A DNA stretch of 41,947 bases from Phycisphaerae bacterium (GCA_002706885.1 PAKY01000118.1:1-41947); one strand, 5' to 3'; positions 34,332 to 41,261 are shown, counted from the first letter of the stretch. A program made the numbers and translations. Notes: generated by a model not told the origin, from the letters alone.

Positions 34332-34777
34332 GGGGATCGGGGACTGGCGATCAGCGATCGGGGTCTCGATCCAGCTTCCTCTCGATGCTTCGTACGAGCC
34401 CGGCCAGGACTCGCCCGGCGTGCTCGACCTCTTCAAGTGTTGCTCGCGTCTCGCCGGCCTCCGCGAGGCCGAGTTCGATCGCGATCAGTAACTGCGTCTC
34501 TACCTCATACAGCGAGCCACGAGCGACTCGAAGAAACCTCGCATACTCAGGCGTCGTCTGACGCCCCCACCCCTCGGCGATGTTGCTCGGGATGCTCACC
34601 GCTGCGCGCCGAAGCTGTGCCGTGAGTCCGAAGCGTTCGTCCGAGGGAAAACGTCCGGTCAACCGGTAGACCGCGCTCACGGCAGCCATCGAGAGCTTCC
34701 AGGCATCGAGATCGCGATACGACTCGACCCGCCCCGGCATGCCCCCCCCGATCGCCGATGGCCGATCCCCGATCCCC
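34332..34777. mobile_element. Inverted-repeat-bounded cassette carrying a four-helix-bundle gene, inside groES-groEL
   Basis: The 32-base left arm (34332-34363) and the 32-base right arm (34746-34777) are inverted copies with 28 of 32 identities. Both are built on GGGGATCGGGGA and GCGATCGGGG. In the minus-strand RNA two of the four differences become G-U pairs, so the ends could form a near-continuous 30-pair stem closing a 382-base loop. The loop carries the gene at 34351-34740, whose stop lies in the 3' arm. This is the architecture of 23S rRNA intervening sequences, which also often carry this protein family. No target-site duplication is visible, so mobility is inferred. Confidence 0.6.
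34351..34740 (-). CDS. Four-helix-bundle protein of the S23/bAvd family
   Basis: 129 residues with the full family signature: SYRDLDAWKLS (7-17), GRFPSDERFGLTAQLRRAA (29-47), VSIPSNIAEGWGR (48-60) and YARFLRVARGSLYEVETQL (66-84), ending in a basic tail. The family (TIGR02436-like) includes the protein coded in 23S rRNA intervening sequences and the Avd protein of diversity-generating retroelements; members form pentameric bundles with a basic surface thought to bind nucleic acid. No reverse transcriptase or variable repeat is in the window, so a retroelement role is not supported. A run of eight G just before the ATG may serve as ribosome binding site. It splits groES from groEL and is read in the same direction. 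Confidence 0.92.
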   Translation of the reverse strand: MPGRVESYRDLDAWKLSMAAVSAVYRLTGRFPSDERFGLTAQLRRAAVSIPSNIAEGWGRQTTPEYARFLRVARGSLYEVETQLLIAIELGLAEAGETRATLEEVEHAGRVLAGLVRSIERKLDRDPDR

Positions 34778-34784
34778 CGCCGCT

Positions 34785-35075
34785 TTAGCCCCCAATCACC
34801 CCCAACAACTCCGTCTCCCGCAGGATCAGATGCTTCTCACCCTTGATCTCCACTTCCGACCCGGCGTACTTCCCGTACACCACCGTGTCGCCCTTCGACA
34901 CGCTCAGCTTCGCGCGCTGGCCGTTGTCGAGCAGACGACCCGGGCCCGTCGCGACGATCTTGCCCTGGATCGGCTTCTCCTTGCTCGCCTCGGGCAGGTA
35001 CAGGCCCGACTCGGTCATGTTCTCTTTCTCGACGGGCTTCACGAGAACGCGATCCTCAAGAGGCTTCACCGCCAT
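34785..35075 (-). CDS. groES: Co-chaperonin GroES
   Basis: 96 residues, standard length. It starts MAVKPLEDRVLVKPVE; the mobile-loop region is ENMTESGLYLPEASKEKP, followed by GKIVATGPGRLLDNGQ, VSKGDTVVYGKYAGSEVEI and HLILRETELLGVI. It caps the GroEL cavity as a heptamer. It is the only groES in the window and must serve one or both GroEL paralogues. It lies just outside the right arm of the inverted-repeat cassette; its TAA at 34785-34787 is 8 bases from the arm, so the insertion left the reading frame intact. Confidence 0.97.
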   Translation of the reverse strand: MAVKPLEDRVLVKPVEKENMTESGLYLPEASKEKPIQGKIVATGPGRLLDNGQRAKLSVSKGDTVVYGKYAGSEVEIKGEKHLILRETELLGVIGG

Positions 35076-35144
35076 GACTGGCTCCCTTCTGCTTCCGCCC
35101 CGCCTTCGCTCGCGCGGGGTCGTCTGTGCGTCTGCTTCCGATTC

Positions 35145-35486
35145 CTACGCCGCGTCCGCGTCCGGCAGACCCGGCGGCTCGATCCAACCATGCACCTCGA
35201 ACGAACGCCCAAGCGTCTCCGCGACCGCCCGCGCGAGGTCCCAGTTCGCGTGCCGCAGGTTCTCGACGAACGCGGGCCGCTCGAAGAACACCCGCATCCC
35301 GACCATCAAGTGGTCGGACGCCGGACCCGAGGCCTCGATCACCTCGCCGAAACACGGGATGGGATCGAACTCCCCCCGCCCCTCGACGAACTGATCGCCG
35401 GTCCAATACACGCGCAGCGACGAGGCCTCGGTGACGCCATCGTCGCGACGCGAAAACGAGATGTAGGACGTTCCGGAGATGGACAT
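35145..35486 (-). CDS. Hypothetical protein upstream of groES
   Basis: 113 residues from ATG 35486 (MSISGTSYISFSRRDDG). The frame stays open upstream for 60 more codons, but that part is Gly/Arg-rich and looks non-coding. The protein is soluble, with a predicted beta-rich first half (LRVYWTGDQFVEG) and a helical second half (FVENLRHANWDLARAVAETL), ending in PPGLPDADAA. No family is recognised. It stands 69 bases before groES on the same strand and may share its transcript. Codon use is like the GC-rich neighbours, so it belongs to the resident genome rather than the island that follows. Confidence 0.65.
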   Translation of the reverse strand: MSISGTSYISFSRRDDGVTEASSLRVYWTGDQFVEGRGEFDPIPCFGEVIEASGPASDHLMVGMRVFFERPAFVENLRHANWDLARAVAETLGRSFEVHGWIEPPGLPDADAA

Positions 35487-35933
35487 CGCTCGGCCTCGGG
35501 GGTCCACCCCGAAGATGCCAACCGACGCGAGCCGAGGCCATCGAGCCCCCGACCCCAAACCGGCGCAGCGACCCCCAGGCCCTCCAGCCTGAACCCGCCC
35601 CCCAGTTTGCCTCGTCAACGTCCGCATCAGTACTTCCGTCTCAAAGCTCGACTCGCCCAAACCCAACCATCAGCGTGCCACCGGCTGCTTGGATCCAGGC
35701 GATCTAGACCTCTGCACCCCCTCCAAAGAAAGGACCGCGGTCGAGCAAGCGTTCCGAACACGAAGCACGCGAAAGGTCTTGCAAACAAGACACCTAATGA
35801 ACCTGCCTGCCCTGAGACCCATAAGCCGCACCGATGCAGTACCGGCTGCAACGACCGATCTGCACGAAGACGTCGCTCAGAAACTTGACAAGGAGCTCAC
35901 TTGGTAATCTGGCTGACCCACCACAACACTGCG
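35487..35933. other. 447-base stretch without a supported gene
   Basis: The left part (to about 35690) is GC-rich and should hold the promoter of the hypothetical-groES-groEL run. The right part is visibly AT-richer, marking the edge of the island. A small hairpin (GTCTTG, CAAA, CAAGAC) at 35776-35791 lies downstream of the island gene at 35934 and could end its transcript, but no T-tract follows. No CIRCE inverted repeat is seen. Confidence 0.5.
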
Positions 35934-36233
35934 TTAGCGGACCGTCGTCATTCCAACGAAATCCATCCAAACTAGATCGCACGTACGCTCCGAGAACTCC
36001 GATTCCGACGCGTCGTAGATAGCCCCAGTCTCTGTGTAGTCGGCTGGCACAGGGGATTCAACCCCATTATTAATCACCCTTCGCAAAAAACCATTCCAAC
36101 GCGTCTTGCCATCCTTAATCGTGTAACAGAGGACTACCTCGAGTTGCCAATCGCCGGCCACCAGGCTTCCACCCGAATCCGCGGCAACATCTGAAGGCAC
36201 CTCTACGTTAACCGTCTGACGCCGACGCACCAT
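35934..36233 (-). CDS. Hypothetical protein of the AT-rich island
   Basis: 99 residues, preceded by a strong ribosome binding site (GGAG 7 bases before the ATG within AAGGAGATTTCTT). It has a polar N-terminus (VRRRQTVNVEVPSDVA), a central beta-like stretch (WQLEVVLCYTIKDGKTRWNGF), and an acidic C-terminal half. It has no signal peptide, membrane segment or recognised motif. Codons such as ATT, AAT and TTA are more common than in the surrounding genes, pointing to horizontal origin together with the next gene. It lies 71 bases downstream of the HEPN-like gene on the same strand, so the two may be a pair. Confidence 0.65.
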   Translation of the reverse strand: MVRRRQTVNVEVPSDVAADSGGSLVAGDWQLEVVLCYTIKDGKTRWNGFLRRVINNGVESPVPADYTETGAIYDASESEFSERTCDLVWMDFVGMTTVR

Positions 36234-36304
36234 AAGAAATCTCCTTAGTCAGCTAGTTCTGATTACCAGTTTACCACACACAAATGCTCACCCCGCCCAA
36301 GCTA

Positions 36305-36838
36305 TCACACCGGCGACTGACACAGACTCTTAAGGTCGCCCACCGCCCGCCGAAACTCCCATCCGGGAAATGTCCCGACCAGGTGCTTCTCCCAATACTC
36401 CTCGACTATCTGGCGGGCGACTCCAGCAGCCTCAGTCGCCTCGGCAGGCGAGAAGATTGTTGTTGTGTTGATATCCATATCTACGTGGGAAACAAATTTA
36501 TCTCTTGCTTCTTTCCCGATGGCAGCTATCGCAACAAAACGATCAAGACGCTCGCATCCACTGGCGGATAAAAACTCTCGCACCCGAAGCAATGAGGCGT
36601 TTGCATACCTACCCTGCTGCGGCGGATCCGCAAGTCTACATATTGCGATTACTATACTTTCAAGCAACGACGCCTGAATGGCTCCCGCGAGCCAGCTAAC
36701 ATTGTCACACAACCAATGGTACGATGGTTTTCCATCGTCGCTTCCTTCGCGAAAAACCTCAGCCCATGTAGATAGGCGGTCTACGTTGTCCCACAGACGA
36801 CTTGCGAACTGATTCGCCAAGCCGTTTTCTATGGCCAT
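36305..36838 (-). CDS. HEPN/AbiU2-like protein, candidate
   Basis: 177 residues from ATG 36838, one base after the groEL stop codon (36840-36842). A helical protein: ASLLESIVIAICRLADPPQ (57-75) resembles the AbiU2-type phrase in which a long helix ends in "RL.DP". Then come SLLRVREFL and, at 112-118, RDKFVSH, which fits the HEPN ribonuclease motif R-x4-6-H, followed by an Asp. HEPN proteins are often toxins or antiviral RNases. Rare codons for this genome (ATA, GTA, AGT, TTG) are frequent, indicating transfer. It probably has no promoter of its own and is read from groEL. The family call rests on two motifs only. Confidence 0.55.
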   Translation of the reverse strand: MAIENGLANQFASRLWDNVDRLSTWAEVFREGSDDGKPSYHWLCDNVSWLAGAIQASLLESIVIAICRLADPPQQGRYANASLLRVREFLSASGCERLDRFVAIAAIGKEARDKFVSHVDMDINTTTIFSPAEATEAAGVARQIVEEYWEKHLVGTFPGWEFRRAVGDLKSLCQSPV

Positions 36839-36839
36839 T

Positions 36840-38588
36840 TCAGAACCCCATCCCACCCATACCCGGCATACCACCCATGCCGCCCATGCCCGGCATGCCA
36901 CCGCCCATACCACCCATGCCGCCGCCGCCGCCCGCGTGCGCGTGGTCGTCCTTGGCCTCGGGCTTCTCGGTGATGATGCAGTCCGCCGCGAGCAGCACCG
37001 TCGCGACGCTCGAAGCGTTGTGCAGCGCCATGCGGTCGACCTTCGCGGGGGTGATCACGCCCGCCTTCACCAGGTCCTCAAAGGTGTCGGTGAGCGCGTT
37101 GTACCCGTTGTTGCCGGTCTGGTCGGCGACCTTCGCCACCACGACCGACCCCTTGGCGCCCGCGTTCTCCGCGATCGTCTTCAGCGGCACGCTCAGCGCC
37201 CGGAACACCACGTCCTGGCCCGCAGCGACGTCGTACCTGACGTGCCCGATCTCCTCCGACGTGACCTCCTTGGCCTTCCCGAACACCGCCTTGTGCTCCT
37301 TCAGACCCGAGATCGCCGAGCGGGCGCGGATGAAGCTCACGCCGCCGCCCGGGACGATGCCCTCGGCGATCGCCGCGCGCGTCGCGTGCAGGGCGTCCTC
37401 GATGCGGGCCTTCTTCTCCTTCAGCTCCGCCTCCGACGCCGCGCCGACCTTGATCTGCGCCACGCCGCCCGCGAGCTTCGCGAGCCGCTCCTGGAGCTTC
37501 TCACGGTCGTAGTCGCTCGACGCGTTCTCGATCTCGCGACGGATCTGGTCGATCCGCGACTGGATGTCCTTCGTCGCGCCCGCGCCCTCGATGATCGTCG
37601 TCGTGTCCGCGTCGATCTCGACCTTCTTCGCGAGCCCGAGGTCCGACAGTTCGATCTCGTCGAGCTGCGTGCCAAGATCCTTCATGACCGCCGTGCCGCC
37701 CGTCAGGACCGCGATGTCCTGGAGCATCGACTTGCGACGATCGCCGTAACCGGGCGCCTTGACCGCCGCGACCTGGAGCGTGCCGCGGAGCTTGTTGATG
37801 ACGAGCGTGCTCAGCGCCTCGCCCGTCACGTCCTCCGCGATGATCAGCAGCGGCTTCTTCGCCGACATGACCTTCTCGAGCAGCGGCACGAGCTTGGTCA
37901 CGTTCTCGATCTTGTCCTCGTGGACGAGAACGAGGCACTTCTCGATCTCGACCCGCATCTCGTCCGCGTCGGTCACGAAGTTCGGCGAGAGGTACCCGCG
38001 GTCGAACTGCATGCCCTCGACCACCGTGATCTCGGTCTCGAGGCTCTTGCCCTCCTCGACCGTGATCACCCCGTCCTTGCCGACCTTCTCGAAGGCGTCG
38101 GCCATCATCTTCCCGACCTCCTGGTCGTTGTTGGCCGAGATCGCCGCCACGTTCGCGATGTCCTTCTTCCCGTTCACAGGGGTCGCGAGCCCGTCGATCG
38201 CCTTCCCGGCGGCCTCGACGGCCTGCTTCATCCCGCGGACAAGCCCGTTCGCGTCCACGCCCGCCGCGATGTAGCGAAGACCCTCACGGAAGAGCGCCTC
38301 GGCGAGGACCGTGCTGGTCGTCGTCCCGTCGCCCGCGTCGTCGGAGGTCTTGCTCGCCGCTTCCTTCACCAGGAGGGCGCCCATGTTCTCAGCCTTGTCG
38401 CGGAGCTGGATCTCCTCGGCGACCGTCACCCCGTCCTTGGTGACCGTCGGCCCGCCCCAGCTCTTGTCGATCACCGCGTTCCGACCGCGAGGCCCGAGCG
38501 TGGCTTTCACGGCGGACGCGAGCTTCTCCACGCCGGCAAGAAGGGCCTGACGAGCCTCGATGTCGAAGGTCAGTTCTTTGGATGCCAT
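36840..38588 (-). CDS. groEL: Chaperonin GroEL, second copy with Gly/Met-rich tail
   Basis: 582 residues from ATG 38588 ([16 protein letters not shown]). A TTG three codons earlier is less likely, as GGGAG fits the ATG better. The ATP-binding [13 protein letters not shown], apical [19 protein letters not shown] and [14 protein letters not shown] are intact. The C-terminus is unusually long: about 30 residues made almost only of Gly, Met and Pro repeats ([10 protein letters not shown]), an extended version of the GGM tail that reaches into the folding cavity. No groES adjoins it. The other copy lacks this tail, so the two paralogues probably fold different substrates. The HEPN-like gene follows one base after its stop. 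Confidence 0.97.
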   Translation of the reverse strand: MASKELTFDIEARQALLAGVEKLASAVKATLGPRGRNAVIDKSWGGPTVTKDGVTVAEEIQLRDKAENMGALLVKEAASKTSDDAGDGTTTSTVLAEALFREGLRYIAAGVDANGLVRGMKQAVEAAGKAIDGLATPVNGKKDIANVAAISANNDQEVGKMMADAFEKVGKDGVITVEEGKSLETEITVVEGMQFDRGYLSPNFVTDADEMRVEIEKCLVLVHEDKIENVTKLVPLLEKVMSAKKPLLIIAEDVTGEALSTLVINKLRGTLQVAAVKAPGYGDRRKSMLQDIAVLTGGTAVMKDLGTQLDEIELSDLGLAKKVEIDADTTTIIEGAGATKDIQSRIDQIRREIENASSDYDREKLQERLAKLAGGVAQIKVGAASEAELKEKKARIEDALHATRAAIAEGIVPGGGVSFIRARSAISGLKEHKAVFGKAKEVTSEEIGHVRYDVAAGQDVVFRALSVPLKTIAENAGAKGSVVVAKVADQTGNNGYNALTDTFEDLVKAGVITPAKVDRMALHNASSVATVLLAADCIITEKPEAKDDHAHAGGGGGMGGMGGGMPGMGGMGGMPGMGGMGF

Positions 38589-38901
38589 CTGCTCCAACTC
38601 CCGCTGCTATCTGGCCGCCGGTCGGCCCGCCGGATCCAATCCAGCGACACCCGGGGCGCATGAGTCGTTCGCAGTCCACAGGCAAACCCCGTGCCAGCCG
38701 AACGGGCGCCGGCACGGGCTGCATCCCCGCCCCCGCCGAGACACAACATGTGCGATCCGCCCGCGAAGCGGCCCCACCACCCGCTCCAACCTGACAGCTT
38801 GGCAGACGCCGGCCTCAGCGTCGCGAGAACCGCGTTTCGGGGGGATCGACGCCGCGTTCGCCGCTCCACCTCGCGAGGTGAGCACCCGCTATCATCGCCC
38901 C
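38589..38901. other. 313-base divergent intergenic region (groEL / nuoA)
   Basis: It must hold the promoters of groEL (minus) and nuoA (plus). It contains an 8-base inverted repeat CCCGTGCC/GGCACGGG (38688-38718, 15-base loop), a perfect 14-base palindrome (38867-38880) and a TATCAT that could be a -10 element (38890-38895). No small ORF or RNA gene is supported. Confidence 0.55.
38867..38880. promoter_or_regulatory. Perfect 14-base palindrome CACCTCGCGAGGTG upstream of nuoA
   Basis: The palindrome ends 21 bases before the nuoA ATG and overlaps where a -35 element would lie relative to TATCAT at 38890. A dimeric repressor bound here would block that promoter. No matching second site was noticed in the window. 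Confidence 0.45.
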
Positions 38902-39294
38902 ATGATCCTCGCCGCGACCGAGCTGAGTTCGTACCTGCCCATCTTCCTGATGATCGGCGCCGCCCTGACCTTCGGGATCGGCAACGTCGTCCTCTCGCAG
39001 CTCATCGGCCCCAAGCGAGCCGGCGCGACCAAGGGCATCGCATACGAATCCGGCATGAACCCCATCACGAGCTCGCGCAAGCGGTTCAACGTGCGGTTCT
39101 ACCTGATCGCGATGGTCTTCCTCGTCTTCGATGTCGAAGTCGTCTTCCTCTACCCCTGGGCCGCCACCTTCGGCAACCTCGAGCCCATGAGCAACGAATC
39201 GCTCCTGTGGCTCCTCCGCATCCTCTTCTTCCTCCTCACCACCGTCGTCGCCTACCTCTACGGGTTCCGCAAGGGCGTCTTCCGCTTCGACTGA
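38902..39294 (+). CDS. nuoA: NADH-quinone oxidoreductase subunit A
   Basis: 130 residues with three transmembrane helices, as usual for NuoA. Family landmarks are YESGMNPITSSRKRFNVRFY (in place of YECG), LIAMVFLVFDVEVVFLYPWA and RKGVFRF at the C-terminus. The YESG replaces the common YECG cysteine, seen in some lineages. NuoA is part of the membrane arm of complex I, near the quinone site. Start 38902 is fixed by the family's length. No good ribosome binding site is present and a TATCAT lies only 7 bases before the ATG, so the mRNA may be nearly leaderless. nuoB does not follow; the next gene is a DUF2752 protein. Confidence 0.95.
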   Translation: MILAATELSSYLPIFLMIGAALTFGIGNVVLSQLIGPKRAGATKGIAYESGMNPITSSRKRFNVRFYLIAMVFLVFDVEVVFLYPWAATFGNLEPMSNESLLWLLRILFFLLTTVVAYLYGFRKGVFRFD

Positions 39295-39322
39295 TCCCTC
39301 GCAGACGGCGACCCACCCGCTC

Positions 39323-39745
39323 ATGAGCGTCCCGACCGTCATCCAGTACCGGATCGGCGCCGCGGTCCTGTCGCTCGCCTGCCTCGCGCTGCTCGGCGTC
39401 GCCGCCGTCCTGCCTCCCTCTTCCGAGGGACACGGCACCCACGAGAGCCTCGGACTCCCCCGCTGCGGCTGGGTCGCCATGTTCGACGCCCCCTGCCCGA
39501 CCTGCGGCATGACCACCTCGTTCGCCCACGCCGCCGACGGATCGCTCCTGACCGCCATCAAGACGCAGCCCGCGGGCGGAACACTTGCCCTGATCGTCGC
39601 CGTGATCGCCATCGGAGCCGCTCACGCCGCGCTGACGGGCGTCGCGACGTTCCGCCTCCTCTCGCCGCTCCGCCGCCCCCTGACGCTTTGGCTCGCTTTG
39701 GCCTCGATCTTGGCCGCGTGGATCTATAAGATCGTGACGTGGTAG
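39323..39745 (+). CDS. DUF2752 family membrane protein
   Basis: 140 residues. The family signature is CPTCGMTTSFAHAADGSLLTAI (in two parts: CPTCGMTTSF and HAADGSLLTAIKTQPAG), normally CP.CG.TRA...L..G...A...NP. Three hydrophobic segments are present: about 11-31 (GAAVLSLACLALLGVAAVL), 85-105 and 120-138. The cysteines lie between the first and second helices. DUF2752 proteins are small membrane proteins of unknown role. It starts 28 bases after the nuoA stop on the same strand and may be cotranscribed. Confidence 0.9.
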   Translation: MSVPTVIQYRIGAAVLSLACLALLGVAAVLPPSSEGHGTHESLGLPRCGWVAMFDAPCPTCGMTTSFAHAADGSLLTAIKTQPAGGTLALIVAVIAIGAAHAALTGVATFRLLSPLRRPLTLWLALASILAAWIYKIVTW

Positions 39746-39856
39746 TCAGGCTGCGAGCCGCCCCACCGGCGGCCCGCGGCGGCTCTCCAGCCCCGGAGAT
39801 GCCCTTGCCAGTCCGCCGAGTTCTCTAAGCCACGACGCCTCACGAGAGGATCGCCC

Positions 39857-40525
39857 TTGAGCAGGGTTCGGACGCACGCCATCGCCCTCGCCGCCATCGG
39901 CCTTCTCGCGCTCTCCCTCGCGCCCGGGTGCGTCGTCGGCGCCCTCGTCGGCGGCATGGCCGAGTCCGCCCACCAGGCCGGGTCGACCATGATCCCAGCC
40001 GCATACGCGGGCGTCGAGGGCAAGAGCTACGCCGTCGTCGTCAGCGCCGATCGATCCATTCAGGCCGAGCACCCCGGTCTCGTCGAGCACCTCACGCAGC
40101 GCGTCGACCGCCTGATCAGCGAGAACGCGGGCGCCTCGGGCCACGTCCCCGCCCAGACCGTCCTCAGCAAGCTCTACAACAACGTCGGCTGGATCGCGCT
40201 CGGCCGCGGCGAGCTCGGCGAACGACTTGGCGTCGAGCGGCTCATCGTCCTCGAGCTCAACGAGTACCGCCTCCACGAGCCCGGCAACCGCTACACCTGG
40301 GAAGGCGTCGCCACCGGCATCGTCCAGGTCTACGAGATCGACTCGGGCCTCCCCGATGAGCCGCTCTACGAGCAGGCCATCCGCGTCGCCTTCCCCGACC
40401 AGATGGGCATCCTCCGCGAACAGCTCGGCCAGAGCGTCGTGACCTCCGCCCTCAGTCAGCGCCTCTCCAACCGCATGGCTTGGCTCTTCTTCGACCACGA
40501 AGAACCCAACGCGATCGAGTACTAG
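39857..40525 (+). CDS. Probable lipoprotein, CsgG/TolB-like fold suspected
   Basis: 222 residues, start TTG with GAGAGGA 6 bases upstream. The signal peptide ends LLALSLAPGC, an imperfect lipobox with Cys25 as the lipidated residue. The mature domain alternates strands and helices: YAVVVSADRSI, a long helix, RLIVLELNEYRLH, then VATGIVQVYEID. This order (helix, "v.rlivlel.e", "v.vyeid") is shared with the next gene's product and recalls CsgG- or TolB-N-like periplasmic domains, which I infer from pattern only. It is the first of four tightly spaced plus-strand genes. Confidence 0.8.
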   Translation: MSRVRTHAIALAAIGLLALSLAPGCVVGALVGGMAESAHQAGSTMIPAAYAGVEGKSYAVVVSADRSIQAEHPGLVEHLTQRVDRLISENAGASGHVPAQTVLSKLYNNVGWIALGRGELGERLGVERLIVLELNEYRLHEPGNRYTWEGVATGIVQVYEIDSGLPDEPLYEQAIRVAFPDQMGILREQLGQSVVTSALSQRLSNRMAWLFFDHEEPNAIEY

Positions 40526-40549
40526 CGGCATGCCCAGGCCAATAGACAG

Positions 40550-40585
40550 ACCGACAGCCAAACCGACAGCAAGTCCGACAGAGCG
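40550..40585 (+). repeat. Three tandem 12-base repeats in the leader of a lipoprotein gene
   Basis: The units ACCGACAGCCAA, ACCGACAGCAAG and TCCGACAGAGCG lie directly before the chosen start at 40596. If translation began at ATG 40530 they would encode a Pro-Thr-x repeat ahead of the signal peptide. Confidence 0.6.
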
Positions 40586-40595
40586 AAGAAGAAGA

Positions 40596-41261
40596 ATGAG
40601 TCGAACCCGGACCACCCGCCGCATACTCGCGACCGCCGCGTCACTCCTGACGCTCGGCCTCCTTGCGTCCTGCAACATCTTCGGACCCGCGTTCTTCCTC
40701 GTGCACGGACCGGGCTCGGTCGAGGCCGAATACGAGCTCGACCCGACCCGCTCGACCGTCATCCTCATCGACGACCCGACCAACCGTGTCACCCGCCGCC
40801 GCTACCGAGGCATCATCGCCGAAACGGCCCAGAACGTGCTTCTTCAGAAGAAGGTCATCGACGACGGCAAGATGATCGACGGCCGCGCCGCCGTCACCAT
40901 GGCCGCGACCGCCACCTCGCAGAACCCCCTCTCGATCCAGGACATCGGCGAGGCCGTCCGCGCCGACATCGTCATCTACGCCCTCGTCAGCGAGTTCCGC
41001 GGCAGCGACTTCGCCGACAAGCCCTCGCCAAGCGTCACGCTGCACGTGAAGGTCATCGACGTCGTCACGGGCGAACGCGTCTGGCCCGAGCAGCCCGAGG
41101 GCTACACCCTCTCGCTCAAGATGCCCACCGCCCCGGGCAACCTCGCCACCAGCCGCGCCGACATGGCCCGCATCGAGGAAGACCTCGCCGCGTTCACCGG
41201 CCTCGGCCTCTCCCAGCTCTTCTACAGCGTCGAACGCCCGCAGAGCGTCCGCCTCCCTTGA
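40596..41261 (+). CDS. Lipoprotein related to the preceding one
   Basis: 221 residues from ATG 40596, where a normal lipoprotein signal begins (MSRTRTTRRILATAASLLTL) and ends in a good lipobox, LLASC, with Cys26. An upstream ATG at 40530 would add a 22-residue Pro/Arg-rich leader through tandem repeats and is less likely. The mature domain has TVILIDDPTNRVTRRRYR, a helix, ADIVIYALVSEFRG and VTLHVKVIDVVTGERVW, the same order of elements as in the lipoprotein before it. They look like distant paralogues that may form a pair in the outer membrane. Function unknown. Its TGA overlaps the TTG start of the next gene. Confidence 0.8.
   Translation: MSRTRTTRRILATAASLLTLGLLASCNIFGPAFFLVHGPGSVEAEYELDPTRSTVILIDDPTNRVTRRRYRGIIAETAQNVLLQKKVIDDGKMIDGRAAVTMAATATSQNPLSIQDIGEAVRADIVIYALVSEFRGSDFADKPSPSVTLHVKVIDVVTGERVWPEQPEGYTLSLKMPTAPGNLATSRADMARIEEDLAAFTGLGLSQLFYSVERPQSVRLP

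Noticed and set aside
34351-34740. Diversity-generating retroelement, since the gene is Avd-like
   Set aside because: No reverse transcriptase, template repeat or variable repeat is in the window; the intervening-sequence interpretation fits the flanking arms better.
35776-35791. Hairpin GTCTTG-CAAA-CAAGAC as an intrinsic terminator
   Set aside because: No T-tract follows on either strand; noted only as possible structure.
36284-36571. Plus-strand 95-codon frame in the island
   Set aside because: It overlaps the HEPN-like gene antisense, lacks a ribosome binding site and has no coherent pattern.
34785-38901. CIRCE (HrcA operator) upstream of groES or either groEL
   Set aside because: I looked for TTAGCACTC / GAGTGCTAA in the leaders and found no match.
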